Assembly: GCA_964017235.1 (NCBI GenBank)
Contig: OZ024930.1
Coordinates: 152,210,221-152,274,220 of the forward strand
Direction of reading: 5' to 3'
DNA length: 64,000 nucleotides
Source: Sabellastarte sp. h YS-2021
Lineage: Eukaryota; Annelida; Polychaeta; Sabellida; Sabellidae
The translations under genes were made by a program, and so were the position numbers. Within the stretch, counting starts at the first letter, position 1. Each line of letters starts with the position of its first letter. The notes under the pieces were generated by a model. It saw nothing but the letters and a program-made list of their open reading frames with translations, had not been told where the DNA came from and did not search any database. Positions 33,253 through 46,357 of this stretch are shown one piece after another.

Positions 33253-35939
33253 TTATTCTTCTTGTTGATGATTGGCGATAGATTGGCTAGATTCTGTTGT
33301 TCTATTATTGTTCTCTATATTTCTTGTTACTAAATACCTGAAGGGTTTCCCCCAAGCCACATAGGATAAAACATATGCGAAAAAACACATCCCGCAAGAA
33401 CTCACCAAAAGTGAGTAAAATATAACCCGTATACTGACATCCTTGCAATCTTAAGCTTAAACTATAACATACATCTCTGATCAATCTGACCAAAGCTAGC
33501 ATGGTACACAATGGAGTTATATAATGATCAATCCACGAAAATATAGTGGAATATGACGGACCCTTAAACAATTGATAGAAACAGACGAAAAAATACAATG
33601 CAATTTTGTACTTTACTCCAAATACCAAAAACCCAATAGATGCCAAAATCAACCCATGTACTTCAAGCATCAGCATGACCTTGACCGAGAAAAACTGAGT
33701 CAAACATAATGCAGAAAACAAGATAGACACGCAGACAGCAATATTCGAAACACCGGTTAATGTTGCTGCTTTCAGGTGGATTGAAATTCAAGTCACTATC
33801 AACAGCGTATACAGCTAAAAAAGGACCCATTGATGCATGTGAATCTACAAGAAACACTTCATAGAATATAAAAAGCACTAATATCTTTATGCCAAAGGCA
33901 CTCCCATGATCACTCCATTTGGAAGGTGTAAAAATGTCCTTCCAAGTTGACACAGTTCTGCTATGTGCTTCTGAATACCTCTTGTAGACACACTGCATGA
34001 TAAGAAAGAACATACCCACAATAAATATATATGATCCTGCAATAATGAAACCTCTCTGAATATAAGAATTTTGCCCAGAATAATGAGTCTCGTCACTTAT
34101 GAGACTGTTTGAGCTGAAATTGTAAGGAGTCATGGTTTGAGTTGAGACGGTCCCGTTGGAATGCACCAGGTTTGACGTTCGGGAAACAAAGAAGCTGGCT
34201 ACTTGTGCCCCCACCAGTTGCTCCTATTGGATACCCAAGATGCACAGCCAGCAAGTGGGACTGGCCTCTGTCTTTCCACATCGTTGGAATAGCAGTGTTT
34301 GCAACTAAAATGATAGAACTCATTATAATATAATCTGAAATGCCAAGGTCATTCCACATGTCATAAACTGGATTCCTGTTTAACCCTCGGCTACTAAGTC
34401 CTCACTAGATGTATATCAAGTAACAGAATATAATAAATTCATTTAAAAAGAATAATCCATATTAATAAATGTGCAAGTGTGTTCGTTCATCTGTTTGAAA
34501 CCCCTAGCCATCAAAATCCTTGCAAGTGTTAGCTTATAGTCGTTTTATTTTTGTACGTGAGTTTACAACAAGGGTCAGTTTTTACTTTTTATACTGTTAT
34601 TCTCAGATGCTTCTAAGAAAAAAACACCAAGAAGAAGTATAAGATTAGTGTAGTTTCAACATATTTTCTTCAGAAGACACTGCCTTCATACTAATCAGCA
34701 ACTAAGATACTGCTTGTTTTCTGATCAGATGTTGCAGTAATTTGGATGTTGTTATCTTTATGAAACAAACAATTTAATTAATTTTTTTCTTACTGTTACA
34801 GTATTTTGTTTCTAGAAAAGGTTTAATATCTAACATTTTAGAGATTAGAAAAATCATAAAACTAAGAATATGCTGCCCTAATTCCAATTTTGGGATGAAT
34901 TGTGTGACTTGGGCGATTACAATTTTAGGGACTGAGCAGGCTTCTATGATTAACCTTGTTATATAAAAGGACGGAAAACAGGTGGTGTTAATGATCACTA
35001 CAATTGTACTTCTGACCTATATAAGGCTAATGAATGTTCTTACAACCGACAAGATTATATTCCCAACCACATAACCAAGGCAGTCTAGAGGTAAATTTTC
35101 ATCAGTGGAACAAGGGTATTAGTGTATACATGCCCAGTACATTTGCAATGATATTTAAGGCAAACAGAAAAGGTATCTTTTGCATCTCTCCATGCACTTA
35201 CCACTTGCAATGACGGCCCATGAAATTTCATCAAACACTTCACATATTGCAAATATAATGATAGTTTTTCCATAAGGTCTGATCGTATTTGATGCTCCAG
35301 CAATAAAGAGGCTCACTGCGATATAGGTATCTGCATATTGACTGTATGTACAATTATTTAATTAGATCAGTACATTCAATAAACCAGTAAAAGCTAATTT
35401 CTGGAGGCCAGGAAAATGCAGTAAATTAAGCTTCATAACAACTTTAAATGTAATTATAGAGGAAGGCTATAATCCATAGACTATACATCTTTCACTACCA
35501 TTTGTTAGAGTTGAACTGATACAGATGGGATAGTTTGTGATTACAAGCCAAACTTGCTGACCACTGAACCACTGGTGACATTTCATAATCTCCTTGCTTA
35601 TGCAAAAAGATAAAAAATAATGAAAACATACTTATCTGTTACCATGGTACAAGGAATAGCAGCCAATATCCCAAGTGTTCCAAATGATAAGGCAGTGGAC
35701 AGATCATTCATTGTACAGTTGAGGCGTTGTCTGAAATCTGGAAGTGTGCTGAAGACCATGGTATTTGCTATGCCCTGATAATGTTATGGAAAATATTAGT
35801 TTCACAAATCACTGTACTGTGAGCAATTATTGAACCAGTATTTTAGAGATCTGTGCATTTTAGTCCTGGTAAGCTTTAATACACAATATACTTCAACTAT
35901 ATCATTTAGGTTTGATATGAATTATCAAACTGAAAACCA

Positions 35940-36224
35940 ATTTGAAACAAGAGCACTCAGAGAGCGCATACCTCCCCCAAGCATGTATCAGTTTTGTAAA
36001 ACAGCACAATCGTAAGTAAATTGGAAAATCTTCTTCTTTTTTTTGCATCATGGTGGTGATCCAAATCACTCTGTAATTTTAATGGGATCTAAATCTGACC
36101 AAGTTCCATCTGCTCACTTGTTTTCATGCAGATCTGACCAGTAGTAGTTGCATAATCATGGTAACAAGCAAGCAGACAAACAGATAAATAAATAATCATG
36201 AATTTAATACCTCCTTGGTGGTAA
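35940..36224. repeat. dispersed repeat with GCACTCAGAGAGCGCA end
   Basis: Begins ACAAGAGCACTCAGAGAGCG and ends near CAAACAGATAAATAAATAAT...CCTCCTTGG. The left end is shared with the repeat at 49,350; the right end, reversed, is shared with the repeat at 45,117 (AAGGAGGTAAT then GTTTGTTTGTTTG). Lies in intron 1 of the transporter pseudogene, just 5' of exon 2. No coding capacity. Confidence 0.6.
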
Positions 36225-37324
36225 TAATAGTTCAGTTGTAAAAACACAATTTATTTTACTTGTTAATATCTATCAATGTTCCTGAGGTCCTTCAGCCTGC
36301 CGCTTTGGATAAGACTCAGTGACACAGGACCACCAATATAAGTGGTCATTGGAATCATTATGTATTTGCCTCAAAATTGGATGGAACCCAAATTCTCGGT
36401 GAATCTAGGTTTGTCTGAAAGGCCACAGTTGCAGACATCATGGAGTCACTAAATTAGCTGAGGTTTTTATCCCCGAGGATATTATAAATTGCAAAGAAAT
36501 ATTTTGCGATATCCATTCATTGAAAACTGCTAGCTGTTTTGATAAACTTATTGATCTGTTATTTAGGAGTTGTAATTAATGTCACAATACATTTCAGCGT
36601 AGCTCAAATATAACTGTTCTAGAATGGTCTAAATTTGCAAGTGAAAGGAAACAACAAGCCACTTTTGGTAAAATATTATTAAAGGAAATGGCTGTCCCAA
36701 GCAGGGTATTATTTCTGACACCAGAAAATGGTCTAGTGGTAAGTATCACTATGGGGTTGGCTATAAGACATTAAGATAAGATTTAAGGTAAGACATGAAA
36801 AAAGAAAAGGGTAAAGAGCTATAAACTGCCAAACGATATTGATGGTGATGTTGATCAAAATGATATATGTAATGCTTTCCTTGGAAAATGTACAGACCTT
36901 GGATGAAATGTTGTGCAACATTAAGTTATTTACAACCCAAAAAGTGACAGTAGTTTCAAAATCATATCAAATCAATCATAGCAAATCAATATTATTTCTC
37001 ATATATTTGTAACATTTATTTGCTTTTCACTAGCTTTCTTGCTCATGGTCTTATAGCTAGTGATATGTCTGGTTTTTTTCGGTCCGGCATTAGGGTGATG
37101 GGCAGATCAGTCCTGGGGGAGTTTTTATATTCGATCGGTGTTAAAATTAGTGTTGACCAGCTGGGGTATTGTTTCCTGGTTTATGATTGGTCAGGGTTTG
37201 GTCACCTTAAATTGGAAGCCATGCTTCTGCCATTTCAGATATGGAGGGCAACGAGCTGACATTGTAATTTCTGAAGAGTTTTTTATCATCAAATCTTTTA
37301 GGATTTTTAGTTTTTATTGTTTTA
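36225..37324. other. intron 1 sequence without recognisable gene
   Basis: AT-rich. The left end of the decayed DIRS-like copy may lie within its last 300 bp, but I see no terminal repeat. Confidence 0.4.
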
Positions 37325-38052
37325 TTGTTTTTTTATCGACAATATAATCTAGGATCTGGAAGACAGGAGACCATTCATCTACCTGTGCAGATACAACTGA
37401 GTGATGACACCAAGTTTATAATAGATCTTCTTGGACAGCAAATAGGGCAAGTGTCAGATTCTGAATCATCTATTAGTGAGGCAGATTGTGAGGCCCTTAT
37501 TAATAGTTTTGAACAAGATTCTTTCAATGACAGTACCACTTGTAGTACTACTAAACAGAAAAAGTCTGTGTATAAGATTAGAGTGTCTGACGCTGGTCAA
37601 CAGGTGATTAATGTACAAATTCTGGCCCAGTTATAGAAGCTGGGAAAGCGTTTAGATAATATTAAACAAAATGTTGCTAAACACAATGACGATGACAAAG
37701 GTCAAAAGGTTAAAAGAAAGGTTGTGTCTTCCCTGATCACATCAACACCCAGTCATCAGGTCCCTCAGATTCCAGATTTGAACACTTTGAGACAAGATGC
37801 GACAGTGAAAGCACTGGTCGATCAGCACCTTAAGCAGTTGGCAGATAATAAGGAGAAAGGTACAAAAAGTAAGTCATTGAGAGGGGGTTCTGTAGAAGTA
37901 TTGGTGTCAAATCGTGTCAAATGGCCCCATGAATATGTGTTGTCAGGTATGAGTAAAGAACGTACCACATATGATCAAATGTCTGTATGTCAGTGGGTGG
38001 CTGGCTTTTGTCGCATCATGAAAGAGGAGAAAAAATTAATTCTTAGGGAACA

Positions 38053-39880
38053 TATTCTAATTCTAATTGGACTTTTATAGCGCTTAATCTCCCCAAACAA
38101 GAGGACTCTAAGGCGCAACAAAACAAAAAGCAGTCAACAAAATTCTGTGTCCAGGGACATAACAGGGGTCGAACACCACGGAGAACGCCAGGAGGATGAT
38201 TCAGGCTAGGGTGGATATGCTTTGGTATACAGGTAGGTTTTAAGCTGTTTTCTGAAGGAGGCCAGGGATGGAGAGGCACGAATCACATCAGGGAGAGTAT
38301 TCCACACAGTAGGAGCATCAAACGCAAAACTATTACCAAACTGTTTGACAGATTTATGAACAGAGGGGCAGAACTTTGGAATAACTAGGAAATTACCACC
38401 ACTTTCACTGCGCCTGGTACTATAAGAACTGCTGTAGGAAGAAAGATGTGGTGAAAAATACCTGGGAAAACCTGTGTGAAGATACTTATAAACAAGTGTG
38501 ACTGTCTTGAACACAATGCGCTGTTCAACAGGAAGCCAATGCAGTTTCTTTAGCACAGGAGTTATGCTGGTGTATCGACTGGTGTTTGATACAATTCTAG
38601 CTGCACTATTTTGGATGCACTGTAATTTGCGTAGATTGAACTTGGACAGGCTCCTGAAAAGTGAGTTGCAGTAATCCAACCGACTACTAACAAGAGCGTT
38701 GGCTACAAGCACAGAAACATCATGAGTAAGAAACCGCCTGACATGTCTGAAGTCACGGAGTTTAACAAAACAACTTTTGCAGACATTCTGAACATGCTTG
38801 GACAAAGAGAAATCTGAATCAAGCCACACACCCAGATTTTTTACTGAATCTGCAGGGCAGAGTGAGTTGCCCAGGATATCAATTGGAAAACATGCTTTCA
38901 ACTTATCCCTTTGTCTCTTCGAACCAAAGATGATAAACTCAGTCTTATCAGGATTCAGTTTGAGCTTACTAGTTGTCATCCACTCTTTAACATCATTTAG
39001 GCACTTATTTAGCTTTTCAAAGGCAGCAGATGCATTCTTCTGGGATAAATGTATATAAAGTTGGCTATCATCTGCATAGAAATGAAACTTTATTCCATTA
39101 TGTTTACTGATAATGGAACTGAGGGGGGTAGTGTACAATGAGAACAACAAAGGACCCAGGACAGAACCTTGGGGAACACCAAATAGGAGTTTACAAACAT
39201 CTGACAAAGTAGAACCAATTTTTACTGATTGGTAACGGTCCATTAGGTAGGATGTGAACCATTTCAGAACGGAGCCACTGACCCCAAACCAGTTTTGGAG
39301 GCAACCTAGAAGAGTAGAGTGATCAATGGTGTCGAAGGCAGCAGACAAGTCAAGCAATACCAAGGCCGTGGATTCACCTCTTGACAATGATAAGTGAACC
39401 TCATTTTTTATGTAGAGAAGAGCAGTCTCAGTTGAATGGCCCGCCTTATATGCCGACTGGTACGGGTTGTCTAAGTTATTGGCATTAATATGTTCTAACA
39501 GCTGCTTAGCAACCACACGTTCTACCAATTTAGATATAAAACTGAGACCTGATACAGGGCGATAATTCTTAAGGTCATTTGAGGGAAAATTTGGCTTTTT
39601 AATAACTGGAGTGACCACAGCAGATTTGAAGGCATCAGGAACGCATCCCTCCATGAGTGAGCAGTTGACCAGCTTTGTAAGGGATGGTAGCAATATATCA
39701 ATGCATTCCTTAATCAGGAATGTCGGCAGAGGGTCCAACAGGCAGGATTTTGTTGGTGATGCTTTAATTATTTTATCAACAGCATCTTCAGAAACTTGCC
39801 TAAAGACAGTAATTTGGGGAGGATCTGAAGGAGGGTTAACATCATATTCAGTGCCAGAAGAAGCAAATATATAATAATAT
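38053..39880 (-). mobile_element. 5'-truncated CR1-type LINE inserted in the DIRS-like gag
   Basis: The minus-strand element begins inside the RT region near 39,880 and ends at 38,053 with ATTAGAATTAGAAT, a short tandem tail typical of CR1-like 3' ends. The 3' untranslated part carries GCGCCTTAGAGTCC and GAGATTAAGCGCTATAAAAG. The target duplication is short (about ATAT). The DIRS-like gag frame resumes cleanly on the other side. The endonuclease half is missing, as expected from incomplete reverse transcription. Confidence 0.88.
38206..39880 (-). CDS. reverse transcriptase (C-terminal part) of CR1-type LINE
   Basis: Open for about 555 codons with no internal stop, which marks a recent insertion; the upstream 25 codons of the open frame (to 39,954) come from the host element and are not part of it. 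RT motifs are present: KNYRPVSGLSFISKLVERV, VLLDLSAAFDTIDH with the first Asp, GVPQGSVLGPLLF, and FHFYADDSQLY with the catalytic pair. The C-terminal region has RLDYCNSLF, LQCIQNSAARIV, LHWLPVEQRI and ends FRKQLKTYLYTKAYPP. These blocks are typical of CR1 and relatives. No start codon or endonuclease, so it cannot move by itself. Confidence 0.9.
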
Positions 39881-40663
39881 ATATGTTGGATTATATCATA
39901 TCGTTGTTTGATGTTGGTATTGATTTCTCCTGGGATGTGGCAAAAGCCAGCCAAGCAGTGCCCCTATGCAGAATGAAGCAAGGAGAGCTGTCAGACTATA
40001 GCCAGGTAGACAAGAGAGATAGGATTAGAAGAGCCAATACTCAGCGTCACTATCATCCAGGTGTTGCAAATCATTCTTCCAAGAAATTTTCACAAAAGTC
40101 CTAGAAATGCATGACTTGCAACTACTTTAATCTAGGCACCTACTCCGATACCAAAACTCACGAGACAAGGGGGGTCTTGTATGGACATGTATGTTCACAC
40201 TGTTTGGCACAGGTCAAGTATTTCAATCACCCAGGGATTGAATGTAGAGAAAAAATAAGAAGCATCCAAAAATGAATAAAGGTGGGTGGGCATGGTCTCA
40301 TGTCCACCAATGGTAAAAAAACTAGAACATATTTTTCAACAGTTTACTCTAGGGCTAAAGAAGATTCAAATCTTGACAAACATAGCTTTATGTCATTTTG
40401 CCCGTTTGAATTCCTATCAAAAGGTTACAAAACATAAGACTTATGCTGAGGCACTAAAGTCAGAAATTTTTTTGTAACAGTCATGTTCATTCTGGCAAAG
40501 AAAAATCAGTAATTGATGATACTCACAAAGGTACACACAGATGTGATGTCACGCAGACGAATCAGACAAAGGTCAATGTGACCAAGTGCCTTAACAAAAT
40601 CCCCAACACAAACAACCTGAATCTAATGTCTTGTGTAATAGGTTTCACGTATTGCAACAACAT

Positions 40664-40993
40664 GTTGATTCAGACATGGTGTTTTATAATATGCACTATG
40701 ATACTGACACTGTTGACAAACATCTGGAATTAAATCAGAATTATCCCAGTACTGTGGTGCCTCAATAAGTAAGTAACGTTGTTTCTAAGTTATGTGGTGC
40801 TGAAATTGATCCTGTTTTGGACACGTTTGTGGATTCAGACAAGGTGTTTGATAATATGCACGATGATACTGACATTGTTGACAAACATGCGGAATTAAAT
40901 CAGAATTATTCCAGTACTGTGGTGCCTCAACAAATAAGTAACGTTGTTTCTACATTATTTGGTGTTTAAATTGATCCTGTTTTGGACAGTAGT
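40664..40993 (+). repeat. 165-bp in-frame tandem duplication within the DIRS-like gag region
   Basis: Units start at 40664 and 40829. Each encodes about 55 residues with DNMHDDTDIVDKH and ELNQNY..STVVPQ-like text, and the period is a multiple of three. A few substitutions and one stop separate the units. Confidence 0.8.
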
Positions 40994-41510
40994 TCGAAAA
41001 TTACATTGGAGGGCAATAAAAACGAAACTGGGCTTTTGATGGGGTACACTGGTAACACAAAAAATGTAGGACACACACAACGATTACTTCAGCACTCACA
41101 CGTGTGAATCGTGCAAACCATCCCATTAGTTCCTGACTCCAAATATCAGTTTACATTGGCTAAAATAGGCAAAACTTCATTGGAAGGCAATAAAAACGGA
41201 AATTGGCTTTCTTTGGCTAATTCTATGGCAGTCAGGAACGACAGCCAGTTTGATGCTCATGTAACACAAGATGTGTCATCTGGTGAAATTGTAGATACAC
41301 AGTTTGTTGATTCAAGCAAAATATTAGACAGAAACTTAATCCTTCATAATTATGAAAACTCAGGTTATCACAACAAACGTGAGGCAGTTGATCACTCTAT
41401 ATCCGGTACTAACATGAACAGGAATGACAATAAGTTTGGCTTCTGTCCCTTGACCACTCAAATCGTACACAGGGGATCCTATTTACTATGAAACCATACC
41501 AGATATCATA

Positions 41511-43300
41511 ACTGCACATTGCATGATTAGGGACGGTGGACTTCCCAATTTCTTGAAATGTCGGATTCCCGAGATTTCAAACCTAAACATAGATAGATGG
41601 CGGTTCCACTTGTCCAATTACTTGGACCAGCATGTCTTGGATCACCTGCAATATGGATTTCCATTAGATTTTCGTAGAGAATGTCCTTTAATGTCAACAT
41701 TAACTAACCACACTTCTGCTTTGCAAAATTCAGAGCATGTTACAAAGTATCTGTTGGAGGAAATACAACATAAGGCTATTATGGGTCATTTTTCTAGACC
41801 TACATGTATCCCCTTTAATGACCAGGGACAAACAAGATTCAAATCAAAAGAGGACCATAATGGACTTGAGTTAGCCTAGAGGTTGTTCCATGAATGATGG
41901 AGTCGATAAAAACATATATTTAGAGACAGCTTACACTCTACATTATCCATCTATGGATAACATTACAACAGTTTTAGTCAAATTAGGCCCTGCGGCACAA
42001 CTTTATAAGATTGATATAAGTTGCACTTTTCTACAAATAAAAATTGACCATTCAGATATTGACTTATTAGGTATGTACTTTCAAAATCAGTACTATCTCA
42101 ATCTGTTGATCGCGTTTGGTTACAGGCATTGCTCAAAAATTTTCAGAGATGTACAGATGCAATTAAGCATATCATGAACCAGGGTTGTTTAACTATATAG
42201 ATGATCTGAATTTTTAATGGTTTGCCGTCAAAAATTCATGATTCATTGTCAAAAATTCATGATTCATTTCATTTCTGAAGGACTTGCTCGCAGATCTCGG
42301 CCTACAAATTAGTCACAAAAAATTGGAACCCCCTAGCACCTATGTTGTCTGCCTGGATATATTAACACTGTAGACAGGACCAAAAATTGCATCAGATAAT
42401 AAATATGTGCCAAAATTGGGCCAATAAGAGATATTGTAATAAAACAGACCTACAATCGCTTCTTGTCAGTCTTTTACATATTACCAAGTGTTTGAAGCCT
42501 GCTAAGGTCTTTCTTAACAGAATACTTCACCTTCTCAGGTCCAACACCAACATGACCAAAATTCTACTCGCTTCTGAATTTCTCAAAGACCTTGCATGGT
42601 TTAACAACATCTTGTTCATTTTGATGGTGTTATATACTATGACCAAAAATTTGTTTGTACACCTGTGCACTTAGATGCATCCCTTATACTGGTCTGGGAG
42701 GTCGATTTGGATCAATGGTTATACTCTACCCATACCATTGGGATTCCAGGATTACACAATAGTACATCTTTAGATCTTGAATATAGTGGTGGCAGCCAAA
42801 ATTTGGGATAGTCACTGGGCTACCCTAACAGCAAAATTCTATGGCTGTTGTCGAAGTCCTTACCACAGGCAGGACAGGGGATATTGTCTAGGCCACATGT
42901 TCCTGAAACATGTGGGTCCTTGCAGCCACTTGTAACATTGACTTTATATTTTCACATATCCCAGGTTTTGATAACACTGTCGCAGACCTCCTGTCATGCT
43001 GGAAAGAAGAGGGAACTGGACAATTCGGCCCTTTGCCAAATCGGCCCTCGGCAAATCGACCCCATAAAAACTCGGCCCTGGGCAAGTCGGCCCCCAGGTT
43101 AAAAAAATAACATGTACTGCAATAAGAGTACTTTTATAGCACTAAATCTCCATCATATGACAGACTCTAAGACTGACAGATATTTAGTATGCATTAAAGA
43201 AGATCAGGCACATAGAGACAGACTTACAAGTCTAATGCCCGATCCTGTGTGGATTGACACACACATTGACTTGACTCTTCTTAATCACTCCATATAGGCA
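41511..43300 (+). pseudogene. RT-RNase H of decayed DIRS-like copy
   Basis: Fragments in different frames match the intact RT-RNase H in order: YGFPLDFRRECPL, YKIDISCTFLQIKIDH, a YIDD box in FNYIDDLNF near 42,200 followed by a stop, KTDLQSLLVSLLHITKC, and the RNase H end ATCNIDFIFSHIPGFDNTVADLLSCW. The short repeat at 43,011 is inserted after that, then PDPVWIDTHIDLTLLNHSI ends the frame. At least six stops or shifts. Confidence 0.8.
43011..43212. repeat. short dispersed repeat with CGGCCC motifs and CR1-like tail (copy 1)
   Basis: Starts GGGAACTGGACAATTCGGCC. About five CGGCCC/CGACCC motifs at 14-20 bp spacing are followed by GTACTTTTATAGCACTAAATC and GACTCTAAGAC. The second part resembles, in reverse, the 3' untranslated end of the CR1 copy at 38,053. 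A second copy lies at 50,442. The insertion separates the RNase H core from its C-terminal tail in the decayed DIRS-like copy. Confidence 0.7.
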
Positions 43301-43324
43301 CTCTGATTATGTTTTTCAAGCATT

Positions 43325-44297
43325 CAATGGCAGGCGGCCCAGCTGGCCAACTTTGCAGCAGATAGACTTCTGAGAGGTTTCAGGCCTGCCACACTCAGGC
43401 AGTATAGATGCCTGGGGTTCTGATTTTCAGGCTTTCCAGATGGCACCTGGGCTGTCCCCTTTTCAGGTGAATATACCTATTTTGCTTTCTTTTATGGAGT
43501 ATTTATGTCGCAATGGTCAGTCTAGGCCTAACATTGCCAATTACATGGCTTCTAGAAGGGCATTCCACAGAGTGTATGGACTTGAGACATAAGCTTTTAG
43601 GGATGAATGTATACCTTTATTTTTGAAATCTTTACAGATTTCTGTTCCTCTCACACCCACAGTGCAACCATTAATTGACACTGAGATGCTAAATGCAATC
43701 GTTCAGTATTGTGATCTGTTACATGATCCAGTAGTTTTCAAAGCGTTGTACCTTACTTATTTTTTCACCTTCCTTAGATTATCCAATCTGTTGCCACATT
43801 CAGTTAAAAGTTTTATCATACTCGGCATCTGGCCAGAGGAGACCTAATTTTTGGTACAGAGGGAGCACTAGTGATTGTTAAGTGGTTTAAGACTATTTAA
43901 AATAGAAAAGATGTGTTCACACTTCCTCTTCCTTTCCTTGGATCCTCACCATTGTGCCCAATTAATGCGTTGAAAACCATGATTCAAACTATTCCTCCTG
44001 AGCCTAATGATCCACTTTTCATTCTCCCTAGGGAGTCACACTTGGCCCTTCTTACTGATTCAGTAGCCAGGAAACACCTCAAGCTCATTTCTCATTTCCT
44101 CAAACTTCCGGTTTCCCTTACATTTCACGCATTTAGTAGAGCTGGGGGGCTCTTGGGCTTTTCACCAAGGGGTGCCCATCGAATTTATAAAAAAGCATGG
44201 TACATGGAAATCTGATGCGATCCACACTTATCTTATGTCCACTACTTCACTTTCCTCCCCTGTATCTCGTGCCTTTGCTGCTTCCCTCTACTCCTAG
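43325..44297 (+). pseudogene. tyrosine recombinase of decayed DIRS-like copy
   Basis: The frame is broken but readable: LANFAADRLLRGFRPATLRQY, then VVFKALYLTYFFTFLRLSNL with the first catalytic Arg, PLCPINALKTMI, and LTFHAFSRAGG, where the HxxR motif has lost its Arg (HAFS). A frame change then leads to IKKHGTWKSD with the second His and a Tyr in IHTYLM, ending at the TAG at 44295. Inactive because of shifts and the lost Arg. Confidence 0.82.
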
Positions 44298-46357
44298 TTC
44301 CTACATGGCCCTTGAGTGTCACAATTTCTTTCACTGGTAACTTATATAAAGCTTTATTCAGTTTAAATAACAGTTTATCTTGCTATGCCCCTTCAATGGG
44401 ACATTTATTAAATAGGTTTACAGCCCTGTGGCTTGGCTCTCCTCCATCTTCCAAATTCTAGATACACTGAGTAGCCACTGATTGGATGGTCTTACTTTCA
44501 CCATGGCTTTGAGTCCATTGGTGTTTCAGGGGCTTATCCCTTTCATTGGGTTTGACCTTTTACTTTCAAGGTCATCCAAGATCGTTAGACCTTGAACCAA
44601 ATTAATTTGACCTTTGTTTTCATGTTTGGCTTGTTTGCTTCTTAGCAAGTTCCTCCAACCAGTGGTTTCAGCAAGTCAGCTTAAATAATTTTAAAAACAT
44701 TATCACTAGTTTGTAAATTACAATCATGTTGAATGTGCATAAAAAGTTTCTAGTAGATTGAAAAATAGAATTTTTACTGGTGTTTATTGTCTTGGTGGGG
44801 CTCCACGGGGACTGATAATTATAGCTATAGTTAAAAGCAAATCCAAGATGCCAAATGACTCTAGCAATTATGGAACAACTAGGTTAAGAAGTTTGGGAAA
44901 AATATATTGTAAGATATTGTTAAAAATGATTATACAATATTTTTAACATCAAACGAACAGCTTTGATTTAAAACTAAACAATCAAGAAATTAAAGCAATT
45001 AATAAATCATTATGTCTACTTTTGGCATGTTTTGCATGCAATGTCAAATATTAATCAAGATACTGAATATCATTGTGTGTGATGTTTTATACCATTTAGT
45101 GAAATTATATTCACAGGTTAATTAACTTCCAACAAGGAGGTAATTGCAATTGGTAGTGTGCATTTGTTTGTTTGTTTGCAAAATAACTCAAAACGTTCAG
45201 AACAAATTTTGATGCAATTTTCATGAAATGTCGATGTGGTGTAACAAATACTTTTTCTTTTTATTTTATCAAGTTTAAGACATTGTAACTGTTTCCATTT
45301 TTCGATTATGTGTAATTTATAAACAAATGTTTGGTATAAAGATATTTGTGAAATTTCAAACAGTATCTTAAATAGCTTGAGCCCCCAAATTATATTGTTC
45401 TTATTGGCCTTAGGGGACCAGTCTAAGCAAGTAAAGTAATGTGATATCACTCCAGTAACTAAGTGGTTTTTCACATACAAGTCTTCTAATTGGTCATTGC
45501 TACATCCTGGAAGTTAGAACTATTGCTTGGCTTCATTTTGAATTTAGAACTGAATGGAAGACAACCAAAAACTTAGAATTTCTCTTTTTTCCTTCCCCTG
45601 AGACTCATGGGCCTCACATGGGGGTAGGTAGGGTTAAAGTGATGAGGATCATATCTATGTTGTAAAATTAATATAGAGGGCTCCAGTGTCAAGTATGTGT
45701 TTTTTAAAAGTTTAAGGTGAACTTAAATTGCAGCAGGCTTTCCTTCTACAAATGAAACTGAAGATAGCAGAAAATCTGGCCATTTTGCTTTGGGGTCCTG
45801 TATATTAAATGGGGAGAGGACTTCAAAATTAACTCACATTTTCATCTTTATTCCTGGCTGCTGAGGTTTAAGCTCAAGTTTCGGTTTTTATATAATAACT
45901 TGTTTTACATAAATAATGTCCAGACTGTAGAGTGTCAATATTGGATTATAATCTTGTCTATAAAATAAATGTAAATATCCTGATGAATATCTTTCCCTGA
46001 TTTGGGGAATAAGTGCTTTGATACTGAGATACTGGTACGTATAACAGTAATAGTTTCAATAGTTACTGTAACCTTGACTAATTTTTTAAACATTTCAAAT
46101 GGAAAAGATCTGATGTCAATGAGTAGAGAGTTCTGTTGTTTTTGCACTAGAAATGAAAGTGTAGATCAGTTTCCATAGAGTGACAATTGATTAGATGCAA
46201 TACAACAGCATGGGCTAGGTAGTGAAGTGTTATGTACTATATGTGGCTCTTGTTTTACCAGAGTCTTTTGCTCTTCTGAATGTGACATGTGACATTTTTG
46301 TGACATGCTTTAAGCATGAGATTAATTAATAAATAAGTAAATAAATCAGCAACTCAC
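44298..46357. other. intron 1 of the transporter pseudogene, rest
   Basis: AT-rich without genes. Contains the repeat at 45,117-45,260. The right end of the DIRS-like copy may extend a few hundred bases past 44,297. Confidence 0.5.
45117..45260. repeat. dispersed repeat with AAGGAGGTAAT and GTTTGTTTGTTTG
   Basis: The sequence CAAGGAGGTAATTGCAATTG, then GTTTGTTTGTTTGCAAAATA, is the reverse of the right end of the repeat at 35,940-36,224. No coding capacity. Its far end is not clear. Confidence 0.55.

Larger units (their letters stand above)
37325..40477 (+). pseudogene. gag-like gene of decayed DIRS-like copy, split by CR1
   Basis: A frame from 37,325 gives an acidic N-terminal part; after a stop at 37,634 a second frame has LVDQHLKQLADNKEKG, SLRGG, KWPHEYVLSGMSKERTTYD and CQWVAGFC. 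These match the intact gag block by block. At 38,050 the LINE enters; the frame resumes at 39,883 with MLDYIISLFD and DKRDRIRRANTQ, again matching the intact gag (MLDYMSELMD and DKIDRIRRAHAQ). A Cys/His cluster follows near 40,110-40,250 (CNYFNLGTYS, HVCSHC, HPGIEC). Confidence 0.8.
37325..44297 (+). mobile_element. decayed DIRS-like retrotransposon with nested insertions
   Basis: Plus-strand copy of a relative of the element at 27,134-32,240, with the same gene order: gag-like, RT-RNase H, recombinase. It is interrupted by a CR1 LINE (38,053-39,880) and by a short repeat (43,011-43,212). Many stops and shifts. It lies antisense in intron 1 of the transporter copy. It is not a duplicate of the other element: protein similarity is partial and DNA similarity is low. 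Confidence 0.85.

Noticed and set aside
33042-33281. Plus-strand frame of 79 codons (QGKRYNLRPKHY)
   Set aside because: It overlaps the antisense of the last exon of the MFS pseudogene and has no family features.
38206-39954. Taking the whole open frame to 39,954 as one LINE protein
   Set aside because: The first 25 codons are antisense to the DIRS-like gag that resumes at 39,883, so they come from the host sequence and not the LINE.
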